Shown here one piece after another: positions 18,444-27,923 of a stretch of 64,000 nucleotides of DNA. Each line of letters opens with the position of its first letter. Position 1 is the stretch's first letter. This DNA is from Flavobacteriaceae bacterium (GTDB lineage: Bacteria > Bacteroidota > Bacteroidia > Flavobacteriales > Flavobacteriaceae): the NCBI GenBank assembly GCA_016649715.1, contig JAENXC010000002.1, forward strand, positions 224,650 to 288,649. Direction: 5' to 3'. Below the pieces are notes generated by a model. It did no database searches. It was given only the letters and a program-made list of their open reading frames with translations, and was not told the DNA's origin. Both the position numbers and the translations under genes were made by a program.

Positions 18444-21362
18444 ATGAAGAAATTTTTGCTCGCTTGTATTCTCTTATCTATATATTTCCCGACAATTGCT
18501 CAGGAAAACAATCCCCTGATTCTAAAAAAGGATTTTAAAAATCAAAAGAAATGGGTAGATAGTATCTATGATAATATGACTTTGGAAGAAAAAATGGGCC
18601 AACTCTTTATGGCCGATATCTTTAGTAGTGACCCAAAAGAAAAAACAGATAAAATAAAAGATTTAATTACGAATTATCATTTGGGTGGCATCATTTTTTC
18701 CAAAGGTGGCCCAGTGCGGCAAGCCAAGTTGAACAACGAGTTTCAGTTACTTGCAAAAGTGCCTTTGATGATTGGGATGGATGCGGAATGGGGTCTGGCC
18801 ATGCGGCTTGATTCAACATACGCCTTTCCGTGGAATATGACTTTGGGCGCGATTACGGACAATAAAATAATTGAAAAAATTGGTCATCGAATTGGTGAAC
18901 AATCCAAACGTTTGGGCGTACACATCAATTTTGCACCAGTGGTTGATATCAACACGAATCCAAAAAATCCAATCATCGGCAACCGTTCTTTTGGGGAGGA
19001 TAGGGATAATGTTACCGAAAAGGCACTGGCATTTATGAAAGGGATGCAAAGTACTGGTGTTATGGGCTGTGCCAAACATTTTCCCGGTCACGGTGATACC
19101 GATATGGACAGCCATAAAACCTTGCCAACGGTCAATTATTCCAGAGAACGGTTGGATACTCTGGAATTGTATCCCTATAAAAAACTGATAAACCAAGACC
19201 TGAACAGCGTGATGGTTGCACATTTGAATATTCCCGCTTTGGAAACGCAAATGAATTACCCGTCGTCTCTCTCTTCAAAAGTGGTTACCGACCTCTTAAA
19301 AAAGGAATTGGGCTTCAACGGGCTTATTTTTACGGATGCTTTAAATATGAAAGGCGCGTCCGATTTTAAAAAGCCAGGCGAAATTGAATTGGCCGCGTTT
19401 TTGGCGGGCAACGATGTATTGCTTATATCCGAAGATGTTCCAAAGGCGATGGAATTTCTTATCAATTCCTATAATGAGCAAGTTATTACTGAAAAGAGAT
19501 TGGCATATTCCGTAAAGAAAATCCTTTATGCAAAATATAAAGTTGGCTTAAATCATTACAAACCTGTGAATTTGGCTTATTTGGTTGAAGATTTAAACTC
19601 CGTGAACGATGATGCGCTTTACGAAGAAGCGATGGACAATGCGTTGACCATTCTCAAAAATAATCGCGCCATTCTTCCTATAAAAGATCTTCAAATGAAA
19701 AAAATTGCCTATATCAATTTTGGCGATGATTCTGGGGAAGATTTTTTAAAGGAATTGAAGAAGTACGGCGAAGTAGATTGGGTAAAAGCCGACAGTTTGG
19801 ATGATTATATCCAGAAATTAAAGGAGTACAATTACGTTATTATCGGTTTTCACAAAAGCAACGAAAATCCGTGGAAAAAGTTTCAATTTTCTGAAAACGA
19901 ACTTGTCTGGCTGTATGAAATTGCACGAACCAATACCGTGATCCTCGATGTTTTTGCACGACCGTATGCAATGTTGGATTTGAAAACTACTGCAAACTTT
20001 GAAGGCATTATAATGTCCTATCAAAACAGTAAAATATCACAGCAGCTTTCTGCCCAGCTTATTTTTGGTGCGCGCGAAGCGAAAGGCAAATTACCAGTTT
20101 CCTTGGGTAAAGATTTTCCTTTGAACACTTTTTTGCAAACAAAATCCTTGCGACGATTGCAATACGGGACTCCTGAAAGTGTTGGAGTTAACAGCTATAA
20201 ATTGAAAAAAATAGATTCTCTCGCAAATCTTGGAATTCGAGAAGGAATGTATCCCGGAGCGCAGATTTTAGTGGCGAGGAAAGGAAAGATTATTTATCAG
20301 AAAAATTTTGGGTATAATGAATACGACAAAAAAATCGCTATTACCGATACAACCATTTACGATCTCGCTTCGTTGACAAAAATATTGGCAACACTGCCAA
20401 TAGTAATGGAATTGGTGGATAAAAAAGAACTGAACCTAAATTCGAAGCTGTTGGAAATGCTTCCGGAGTATAAAAACTCGAACAAGGCAAACGTAACCTT
20501 AAAGCAGATGCTTTCACATTACGCTCGTTTTAAAGCTTGGATCCCTTTTTACAGGCATACGTATAATGATGAAAAAACAGGAGTTTCGTCAAAATATTAT
20601 TCAGATGTTTCCGGAAAGGATTTTAACGTGCAAGTAGCTGAAAATCTTTATATGCGAAGGGATTATATAGATACTATCTTCAAAGATATCCGCGAAAGTG
20701 ATCTCAATCCAAAATTAGAATATAAATACAGCGACCTGCCGTATTATATTCTGAAAAAATATTTGGAACAGAAATTCGATAAATTCTTAGAGATGATTGT
20801 TCAGGAAAATCTTTATGAATCTTTGGGTGCCAACTACACCCTGTACCATCCTTTGGAAAAGTTTTCAAAAGACGATATTCCACCTACAGAACAGGATGAT
20901 ATTTTCAGAAAACAGAAAGTTCAAGGCTACGTGAACGACCAAGGGGCAGCAATGCTTGGCGGAGTGAGCGGACATGCGGGATTGTTCAGTAACTCCAACG
21001 ACGTCGCTAAAATAATGCAGATGTACCTTTGGAAAGGTTTTTACGGAGGTAAACGATATTTTAATCCGGACATTTTAGACGATTTCAATACGTGTTATTA
21101 TTGCGATAAAAACGTTAGGCGAGGCGTTGGTTTTGATAAACCCCAATTGGGAACTTCGGGACCAACCTGTGGCTGTGTTTCTATGACCAGTTTTGGCCAT
21201 AGTGGTTTTACGGGAACTTTAGCGTGGGCAGACCCGGAACAGGAAGTTGTTTACGTATTTTTATCAAACCGAACTTTTCCCGACCCGGAAAATCGAAAAT
21301 TGATAAAGAGCGATTTGCGCAGCAAAATTCAGGAAGCGATTTATGAGGCGATAGATTATTAA
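18444..21362 (+). CDS. Glycoside hydrolase family 3 (NagZ-like) fused to a serine beta-lactamase-like hydrolase
   Basis: GH3: GCAKHFPGHGDTDMDSHKTLP; C-terminal serine hydrolase with SxxK (DLASLTKILAT) and a YSD-type motif (YKYSDLPYYIL). Start taken as MKKFLLACILLS at 18444. Confidence 0.9.
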   Translation: MKKFLLACILLSIYFPTIAQENNPLILKKDFKNQKKWVDSIYDNMTLEEKMGQLFMADIFSSDPKEKTDKIKDLITNYHLGGIIFSKGGPVRQAKLNNEFQLLAKVPLMIGMDAEWGLAMRLDSTYAFPWNMTLGAITDNKIIEKIGHRIGEQSKRLGVHINFAPVVDINTNPKNPIIGNRSFGEDRDNVTEKALAFMKGMQSTGVMGCAKHFPGHGDTDMDSHKTLPTVNYSRERLDTLELYPYKKLINQDLNSVMVAHLNIPALETQMNYPSSLSSKVVTDLLKKELGFNGLIFTDALNMKGASDFKKPGEIELAAFLAGNDVLLISEDVPKAMEFLINSYNEQVITEKRLAYSVKKILYAKYKVGLNHYKPVNLAYLVEDLNSVNDDALYEEAMDNALTILKNNRAILPIKDLQMKKIAYINFGDDSGEDFLKELKKYGEVDWVKADSLDDYIQKLKEYNYVIIGFHKSNENPWKKFQFSENELVWLYEIARTNTVILDVFARPYAMLDLKTTANFEGIIMSYQNSKISQQLSAQLIFGAREAKGKLPVSLGKDFPLNTFLQTKSLRRLQYGTPESVGVNSYKLKKIDSLANLGIREGMYPGAQILVARKGKIIYQKNFGYNEYDKKIAITDTTIYDLASLTKILATLPIVMELVDKKELNLNSKLLEMLPEYKNSNKANVTLKQMLSHYARFKAWIPFYRHTYNDEKTGVSSKYYSDVSGKDFNVQVAENLYMRRDYIDTIFKDIRESDLNPKLEYKYSDLPYYILKKYLEQKFDKFLEMIVQENLYESLGANYTLYHPLEKFSKDDIPPTEQDDIFRKQKVQGYVNDQGAAMLGGVSGHAGLFSNSNDVAKIMQMYLWKGFYGGKRYFNPDILDDFNTCYYCDKNVRRGVGFDKPQLGTSGPTCGCVSMTSFGHSGFTGTLAWADPEQEVVYVFLSNRTFPDPENRKLIKSDLRSKIQEAIYEAIDY

Positions 21363-21425
21363 AAGGACTAAAGGGAATTACGACCGCTTGCTCCTCCGCT
21401 AAAGCTATGGCGGCACGCGGACGCT

Positions 21426-21516
21426 ACACGACCCACGACGGTTTTTGATTAAACTAAACAAATATAGATTAAGCACAAACGGTCGTGGTTCTTTTAAGTC
21501 GTGGTTCGTGGTTCAT
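21426..21516. repeat. Word-like imperfect inverted repeat (CACGACCCACGAC ... GTCGTGGTTCGTGG)
   Basis: Arms complementary with about one mismatch; same words at 26601-26691. Confidence 0.7.
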
Positions 21517-21545
21517 TTTTAGTCGTGTTTCAAAAAAAGAAAAAT

Positions 21546-22682
21546 ATGAAAATAGCAATAGTATGTTACCCAACCTTCGGTGGTAGTGGAGTAGTGGCCA
21601 CAGAACTTGGCTTGGCACTTGCCGAACACGGCCATGAGGTACATTTCATTACCTACAAACAACCAGTTAGGCTGGAACTGCTTTCAAAAAATATTCACTT
21701 TCACGAGGTTTCCGTTCCAGATTATCCGCTCTTCCACTTTCAGCCTTATGAACTTGCGCTTTCCAGCAAACTGGTAGATATGGTGAAACTGCACAAAATT
21801 GAAGTATTGCACGTGCATTACGCCATTCCGCACGCCTACGCAGGCTATATGGCGAAGAAGATGCTGGAGGAAGAAAACATCTATATCCCGATGGTCACCA
21901 CGCTTCACGGAACGGATATCACTTTGGTTGGCAGCCATCCATTTTATAAGACCGCGGTTACTTTCAGCATTAATAATAGCGATGTTGTGACTTCAGTTTC
22001 ACAGAGTTTGAAGGATGATACTTTGCAACTTTTCAATATAAGAAAGGAAATTCACGTTGTTCCTAACTTTATTGATATTCCCAAGAAAATCAATCCTTTT
22101 ACCGATTGTCAGCGCGATTTAATGGCAAATAGGGATGAGCGAATTATCACTCACGTCAGTAATCTTCGGAAAGTGAAAAGGGTAAAGGACGTAATTGAAG
22201 TCTTTGACCGCATTCAGAAAAAAATCCCTGCAAAACTTATTATCGTTGGCGAAGGCCCAGAACGAGAAGCTTGCGAGCAATTATGCGTAAAGAAGGGAAT
22301 AGAGGAGAAAGTATTGTTTGTGGGCAATAGCAACGAAGTTGATAAAATTTTGTGTTTTACAGACCTCTTCATTCTTCCTTCGGAAAAGGAAAGTTTCGGT
22401 CTTGCAGCTTTGGAAGCAATGGCCTGTGGTGTTCCGGTAATATCAAGCAATACGGGCGGACTGCCAGAAGTTAACATTCAAGGCAAGAGCGGTTTTTTAA
22501 GCGATGTGGGAAATGTGGACGAAATGGCTGAAAATGCATTGAAAATTTTAGCTACTGATGAAACCTTGAACCAATTCAAAAAACAAGCTATTGAAGCTGC
22601 AATGGTCTATGACACCAAGAAGATCGTGCCTTTGTATGAGAAGTTATATGAAGAAGCTATTCTTCAGAAAAATCATTGCTAA
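21546..22682 (+). CDS. bshA: N-acetyl-alpha-D-glucosaminyl L-malate synthase BshA (bacillithiol pathway glycosyltransferase)
   Basis: MKIAIVCYPTFGGSGVVATELGLALAEHGHEVHFITYKQP...HVHYAIPHAYAGYMAKKML...FILPSEKESFGLAALEAMACGVPVISSNTGGLPEV. Confidence 0.93.
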   Translation: MKIAIVCYPTFGGSGVVATELGLALAEHGHEVHFITYKQPVRLELLSKNIHFHEVSVPDYPLFHFQPYELALSSKLVDMVKLHKIEVLHVHYAIPHAYAGYMAKKMLEEENIYIPMVTTLHGTDITLVGSHPFYKTAVTFSINNSDVVTSVSQSLKDDTLQLFNIRKEIHVVPNFIDIPKKINPFTDCQRDLMANRDERIITHVSNLRKVKRVKDVIEVFDRIQKKIPAKLIIVGEGPEREACEQLCVKKGIEEKVLFVGNSNEVDKILCFTDLFILPSEKESFGLAALEAMACGVPVISSNTGGLPEVNIQGKSGFLSDVGNVDEMAENALKILATDETLNQFKKQAIEAAMVYDTKKIVPLYEKLYEEAILQKNHC

Positions 22683-22985
22683 TCTCTAATAATTCTTTTT
22701 TATAAATTCCATCGCATTTCCGTACATTAAGAGTTCCACGATAGTTTCTGCATTGATCATGCAATTTCAAAAGTTTTTTGGAAAGGTAATCTTCGGTGAG
22801 GTCTTTCTGGTTTTATGGGGTACACAGACTGTTTTGTTTCGTAGGCTTGTATTTAAAAATTTTGCTGTAAGGTTTTAAGGAAGGATAGCAATGTATATCT
22901 ATATAATACTTTTCCATAACGCACATTTTATTGAATTCTATAAAAATGCGATAAAATATAGAATTTAGAAATAGGTTTTTCCCTA

Positions 22986-23036
22986 TTTTTTTGAATGAAA
23001 TGCCCCTTTTTAATGTGGGCATTTCATTCAAAAAAA
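22986..23036. terminator. Bidirectional terminator between convergent bshA and the OMP gene
   Basis: Perfect 20-bp arms TTTTTTTGAATGAAATGCCC (22986-23005) and GGGCATTTCATTCAAAAAAA (23017-23036). Confidence 0.85.
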
Positions 23037-23051
23037 TATATTGGAAGCAAT

Positions 23052-23552
23052 TTAAAACTTATAACGCGCGCTCAAACCAACGTCAAAACTAACATCATCT
23101 CTGTATCCCAAATTTGCTTGTGGGCGGAAATCAAAGGAAACGAGCAGCGGAAAATCAAAACTATACTCTAGCCCAACATCACCAGTTAAAAAGCCAAAAG
23201 CTTCCGAACCATTATATCTGTCGTCATAGGGATAATCCTTATGGTTTCTGTCATAACTTACAATACCTGCTCCCAAACCTGGACCTGCATACCAATTGAA
23301 ACCACCGTCAATGTTCCAAACCCATTGGTAGATACCTGTAAATTTTACAGCATCCCAATATTGCTTGCTGTGAAAAGCCAAGCCAAGCTCTAATCTGTTG
23401 TTATCGCCAACGGCTCTTTGGTAGTTTACTTCGGGGCCAAAGCCATCACTTTCGCTAAGACGAATCCCGATAGCATTTTTTGATATTTCCTGAGCATTGG
23501 CTTGCAAGCCAAAGGCAATTATAATAAAGAATAATAAAACTGATTTTTTCAT
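23052..23552 (-). CDS. Outer membrane beta-barrel protein, uncharacterised
   Basis: Signal peptide MKKSVLLFFIIIAFGLQANAQ, alternating beta-barrel-like pattern, C-terminal ARYKF. Confidence 0.75.
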   Translation of the reverse strand: MKKSVLLFFIIIAFGLQANAQEISKNAIGIRLSESDGFGPEVNYQRAVGDNNRLELGLAFHSKQYWDAVKFTGIYQWVWNIDGGFNWYAGPGLGAGIVSYDRNHKDYPYDDRYNGSEAFGFLTGDVGLEYSFDFPLLVSFDFRPQANLGYRDDVSFDVGLSARYKF

Positions 23553-23684
23553 AATTTTTATTTTAGTTATTTACCCTGTAAAAATAGATGTATTAAAAGG
23601 CGGCAATAGTTAATGGGAAGCCAATCCTCAACTGAAAATTTACAAAGTTTTGTTAAGGAAGTTTTTTACATTTACATACTGGCT

Positions 23685-26594
23685 ATGAAAAAACAACTCC
23701 ACAATTTTGAAAGGTTATTTAATGGCGAATTTTTCACAGATTCACTCCACACATCGCTTTATGCCACCGATGCCTCAGTATATCGAAAAATTCCGCTTGC
23801 AGTGGCATACCCAAAAAATGAAAGAGGTATAAAACAGCTTGTTTCCTTTGCCGAAATAAATGGAATATCGCTCATTCCGCGTACGGCGGGTACCTCGCTT
23901 GCAGGACAATGCGTTGGCGATGGGATTGTGGTTGATGTTTCCAAACATTTCACTAAAATACTTTCCGTAGATACTGAAAAGAGGACCGTTACCCTCCAGT
24001 CTGGCGTTATTAGAGATGAACTGAACGCTTATTTAAAACCTTTCAATCTTTTCTTCGGACCAAATACTTCAACCAGCAACCGCTGTATGATTGGCGGAAT
24101 GGTGGGCAATAACAGCAGTGGCACGACCTCCATTCAATACGGCGTTACGCGCGACAAGGTTTTAAGATTGAAAACAATTCTTTCAGACGGAAGTGAAGCT
24201 ATTTTTGAACCGCTTTCAAAAGAAGAATTTCTCAAAAAAAAACATTTGAATTCTTTGGAAGGAAAAATTTACAAATCCCTTTACGATGAATTGATTTCTG
24301 AAGAAACACAGCAAGAAATTTTAAAGGAATTTCCAAAACCGGAAATTCATAGAAGAAACACGGGATATGCAGTTGATAGCCTTTTGAGAACTTCGGTTTT
24401 TGGTGAATATAGCGAAGAGATCAACCTCTGTAAACTGCTCTGCGGAAGCGAGGGAACCCTTGCCTTTACTACAGAAATTACACTTCAATTAGATCCGTTG
24501 CCTCCGCAATTCACAGCGATGGTTGCAACGCATTACGAAACATTGGAAGCTTGTTTAAATGATGTGGTTATCGCAATGCAGCACAATCTGTACACCTGCG
24601 AAATGATGGACAACGTGATTTTGGATTGCACCAAAAAGAGCAAAACCTACGAACCGTACCGCTTTTTTGTAAAAGGAAATCCCAGAGCCATTCTATTATT
24701 GGAACTGAAAAGCGATTCCGAAGCAGGTTTACAAATGCAAACCGAAAGTTTGATGCAATCATTAAAAACGTCGAATCTTAGTTATCACAATTCGATTTTA
24801 AAAGGCACAGAGATCGAAATGGCGCTGGAGTTACGAAAAGCAGGTTTGGGCCTGTTGGGAAATATGGTTGGCGATCGAAAAGCTGTTGCGTGTATTGAAG
24901 ATACAGCGGTGGCTTTGGAAGATTTGTCTGCCTATATTGGGAAATTTTCTGCTCTGATGAAAAAGTATGACCAACAAGCAGTTTATTACGCCCACGCCGG
25001 AGCAGGTGAGCTGCATTTGCGGCCCATCCTCAATTTAAAGGAAAAAGAGGGCGTGGAATACTTTCGAAAAATAACAACCGATGTGGCGTTGCTCTGCAAA
25101 AAATACAAAGGCTCTTTTAGCGGTGAACACGGTGATGGCATCGTGCGCGCGGAGTTTATTTCATTAATGATTGGAGCGAAGAATTATGAACTTTTAAAGC
25201 GTATAAAAACAGCCTTCGATCCACAAAACATCTTCAACCCAGGAAAGATTGTCAATGCTTTTAAAATGGACGAATCTCTTCGGTATAAAGCTGGCAGAAA
25301 GGAACCAAAAGTTGAAACGCTAATGGATTTTAGCGATTACAAAGGTATTCTCCGTTTGGCCGAAAACTGCAACGGCAGCGGCGATTGCCGTAAAACCGCA
25401 GATTCCGCTGGCGCGATGTGCCCCAGCTATCACGCAACCAAAAACGAAAAGGACACCACGCGCGCCCGTGCAAATGCCCTGCGTGAAGTTTTGACAAACA
25501 ATGAAGCTGTTAACAAATTCAACTCAAAGGAGTTAAAAGAAGTTTTTGACCTTTGTATAAGTTGTAAGGCTTGCGCCAGCGAATGTCCCAGCAATGTTGA
25601 CATAAGCACCGCAAAAGCTGAATTTTTATATCAGTACAACAAAGCGAACGGGGTTTCTTTTTCCAACAAACTCTTCGGAAAAAGCACGAAATTGAATAAA
25701 ACGGCTTCAAAATTTCCAAAACTTTCAAATTGGTTTTTTTCGAATGTTTTCACTTCAAAAATTATTAAAAATATTGGCGGAGTCCATCCAAATCGCTCGT
25801 TGCCAAAGATTTCGATTAAGAGTTTCAGTGCAATAATCCAAAGTAATAAAAATCAAATTGTTACATCAAATGTATTTCTGTTTGTCGATGAGTTCAGCAA
25901 TTATTTGGATGCCGGAATCGCGCTGGATGCTTTTTTGCTTTTAACAGGTTTGGGTTATAAAGTAACGGTTATAGACACTTTGGACAGTGGCCGAGCACTT
26001 ATTTCAAAAGGTTTCCTATATGAAGCTAAAAAAGAAGTGAATAAAAACGTTGCCTTTTTAAAAGAAAAAGTATCAAAAGATGCTCCTTTGGTTGGCATCG
26101 AACCTTCCGCAATTCTTTCATTTAGAGATGAGTATATTAGATTGGCAGATGATAAATCTTCAGCAGCAGCTATTTCGAAAAATACATTTTTAATTGAGGA
26201 ATTTTTGGCTGCTGAAATTGAAAAGGGTAACATTTCCGCAGCACAGTTTACTTCCGAAGAAAAAATCATCAAAATACATTCTCACTGTCATCAAAAATCA
26301 CTCAGCAACCAAAAAGTGACTTTTGATATTTTAAACCTTCCCAAAAATTATAAACCAACCATCATTACTTCGGGCTGCTGTGGGATGGCAGGAAGTTTTG
26401 GTTATGAAAAAGAGCATTACGATCTAAGTATGAAAATAGGGGAGTTGAAGCTCTTTCCTGCGGTACGTAAAGCTTCCGGAGACACTATTATTGCTGCAAA
26501 TGGAACCAGTTGCAGACATCAAATTTTGGACGGTACGGGTCGAAAAGCACTACATCCGGTTACGGTTCTTAAAAATGCACTTTTTCAAATTTGA
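23685..26594 (+). CDS. FAD-binding oxidase (GlcD/D-lactate dehydrogenase type) fused to 4Fe-4S/CCG domains
   Basis: LIPRTAGTSLAGQCVGDGIVVDVSKHF...NRCMIGGMVGNNSSGTTS...GEHGDGIVRAEF...CISCKACASECPSNVD...CCGMAGSFGYE. Confidence 0.93.
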   Translation: MKKQLHNFERLFNGEFFTDSLHTSLYATDASVYRKIPLAVAYPKNERGIKQLVSFAEINGISLIPRTAGTSLAGQCVGDGIVVDVSKHFTKILSVDTEKRTVTLQSGVIRDELNAYLKPFNLFFGPNTSTSNRCMIGGMVGNNSSGTTSIQYGVTRDKVLRLKTILSDGSEAIFEPLSKEEFLKKKHLNSLEGKIYKSLYDELISEETQQEILKEFPKPEIHRRNTGYAVDSLLRTSVFGEYSEEINLCKLLCGSEGTLAFTTEITLQLDPLPPQFTAMVATHYETLEACLNDVVIAMQHNLYTCEMMDNVILDCTKKSKTYEPYRFFVKGNPRAILLLELKSDSEAGLQMQTESLMQSLKTSNLSYHNSILKGTEIEMALELRKAGLGLLGNMVGDRKAVACIEDTAVALEDLSAYIGKFSALMKKYDQQAVYYAHAGAGELHLRPILNLKEKEGVEYFRKITTDVALLCKKYKGSFSGEHGDGIVRAEFISLMIGAKNYELLKRIKTAFDPQNIFNPGKIVNAFKMDESLRYKAGRKEPKVETLMDFSDYKGILRLAENCNGSGDCRKTADSAGAMCPSYHATKNEKDTTRARANALREVLTNNEAVNKFNSKELKEVFDLCISCKACASECPSNVDISTAKAEFLYQYNKANGVSFSNKLFGKSTKLNKTASKFPKLSNWFFSNVFTSKIIKNIGGVHPNRSLPKISIKSFSAIIQSNKNQIVTSNVFLFVDEFSNYLDAGIALDAFLLLTGLGYKVTVIDTLDSGRALISKGFLYEAKKEVNKNVAFLKEKVSKDAPLVGIEPSAILSFRDEYIRLADDKSSAAAISKNTFLIEEFLAAEIEKGNISAAQFTSEEKIIKIHSHCHQKSLSNQKVTFDILNLPKNYKPTIITSGCCGMAGSFGYEKEHYDLSMKIGELKLFPAVRKASGDTIIAANGTSCRHQILDGTGRKALHPVTVLKNALFQI

Positions 26595-26600
26595 CTGTTT

Positions 26601-26691
26601 GAATCACGACCCACGACAGATTCGTTTATAATAACGAAACTATCTTGTTTAACTTTTAGTCTTGATTCATTTCAGTCGTGGTTCGTGATTC
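26601..26691. repeat. Word-like inverted repeat (GAATCACGACCCACGAC / GTCGTGGTTCGTGATTC)
   Basis: 17-nt arms at 26601-26617 and 26675-26691, complementary with one mismatch. Confidence 0.8.
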
Positions 26692-26748
26692 CCTTTCAAA
26701 ATTTTGAATAATTGAACCCGAAAGTTTACATTTGTTGAAAACCAACCT

Positions 26749-27834
26749 ATGGCGGGCAATTCCTTCGGAAAAATCTTTAAACTTACCACTTTTGGCGAAT
26801 CGCACGGAGCGGCCATTGGCGGAATTATAGATGGCTGCCCCGCCGGACTTTCCCTAGATTTTAAAGCGATCAATGCTGAAATGCAACGCCGCAAACCTGG
26901 CCAATCCAGTATTGTTACTCAACGCAAAGAAGAAGACGAAGTAAAGTTTCTTTCTGGAATATTTGAAGGAAAAACCACGGGCACACCCATTGGCTTCCTT
27001 ATTGAAAATACAGACCAAAAAAGTAAGGATTACAGCCACATCAAAGATATCTACCGTCCTTCCCATGCCGATTATACATACGATAAAAAATACGGAATTC
27101 GCGACTATCGTGGCGGTGGACGATCTTCGGCACGAGAAACTGCTTGTTGGGTTGTTGCCGGTGCTATTGCAAAACAACTACTTCAGAACCCGCCTGCCGG
27201 ACGGACAGGTATAAAAATTACAGCTTATGTTTCTTCTGTAGGCGAAATGGAATTGAAGAAAAACTATTCTGAAGTTGATTTTTCAGAAATTGAAAAAAAC
27301 CCCGTCCGTTGCCCCGATGCTAAAATGGCTTCCAAGATGGAAGATTACATAAAATCAATTCGAAAAGAGGGCGATACTGTTGGTGGAACTGTTACTTGCG
27401 TAATTCAAAATGTGCCCATTGGCTTGGGCGAACCTGTTTTTGACAAACTCCACGCTGAACTTGGCAAAGCAATGCTCTCCATAAACGCCGTAAAAGGATT
27501 TGAATATGGAAGCGGTTTTGCCGGAACCATAATGAAAGGCAGCGAACACAACGATATTTTTAAAGAAGATGGCAGCACAAAAACCAATCACAGTGGCGGA
27601 ATCCAAGGTGGAATAAGCAATGGAGAAGATATTTATTTTAAAGTGGCCTTCAAACCCGTGGCTACCATTATGCAAAAACAAGAAACCATAGACAGCAAAG
27701 GAAACAAAGCCGAAGCTGAAGGTAAAGGCCGTCACGATCCCTGCGTTGTTCCGCGCGCCGTTCCTATTGTAGAGGCAATGACTGTTTTGGTTTTGGCAGA
27801 TTTTTGGTTGTTGAATAAAGTGACAAAATTGTAA
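26749..27834 (+). CDS. aroC: Chorismate synthase
   Basis: [31 protein letters not shown]...[25 protein letters not shown]; contains a repeat-encoded insertion NPPAGRTG. Confidence 0.97.
   Translation: MAGNSFGKIFKLTTFGESHGAAIGGIIDGCPAGLSLDFKAINAEMQRRKPGQSSIVTQRKEEDEVKFLSGIFEGKTTGTPIGFLIENTDQKSKDYSHIKDIYRPSHADYTYDKKYGIRDYRGGGRSSARETACWVVAGAIAKQLLQNPPAGRTGIKITAYVSSVGEMELKKNYSEVDFSEIEKNPVRCPDAKMASKMEDYIKSIRKEGDTVGGTVTCVIQNVPIGLGEPVFDKLHAELGKAMLSINAVKGFEYGSGFAGTIMKGSEHNDIFKEDGSTKTNHSGGIQGGISNGEDIYFKVAFKPVATIMQKQETIDSKGNKAEAEGKGRHDPCVVPRAVPIVEAMTVLVLADFWLLNKVTKL
27187..27210. repeat. Family A palindromic repeat inside aroC (AACCCGCCTGCCGGACGGACAGGT)
   Basis: In-frame copy encoding NPPAGRTG between AKQLLQ and IKITAYVSS. 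Confidence 0.8.
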
Positions 27835-27923
27835 TATACAATGTCGAAATATTAAAAATTAAATAAAATTAAATTAAACTCAAATTCGCCTAAATTCAAA
27901 GGTCTAACGACTAATATCTATAA

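Noticed and set aside
22657-22812. Open minus-strand stretch (NQKDLTEDYLSKKLLKLHDQCRNYRGTLNVRKCDGIYKKELLEISNDFSEE*) overlapping the bshA 3' end
   Set aside because: Has protein-like composition but no start codon and overlaps bshA; could be a remnant, insufficient evidence.
22813-23031. 72-aa minus-strand ORF downstream of bshA
   Set aside because: It runs through one arm of the perfect bidirectional terminator hairpin; no family resemblance.
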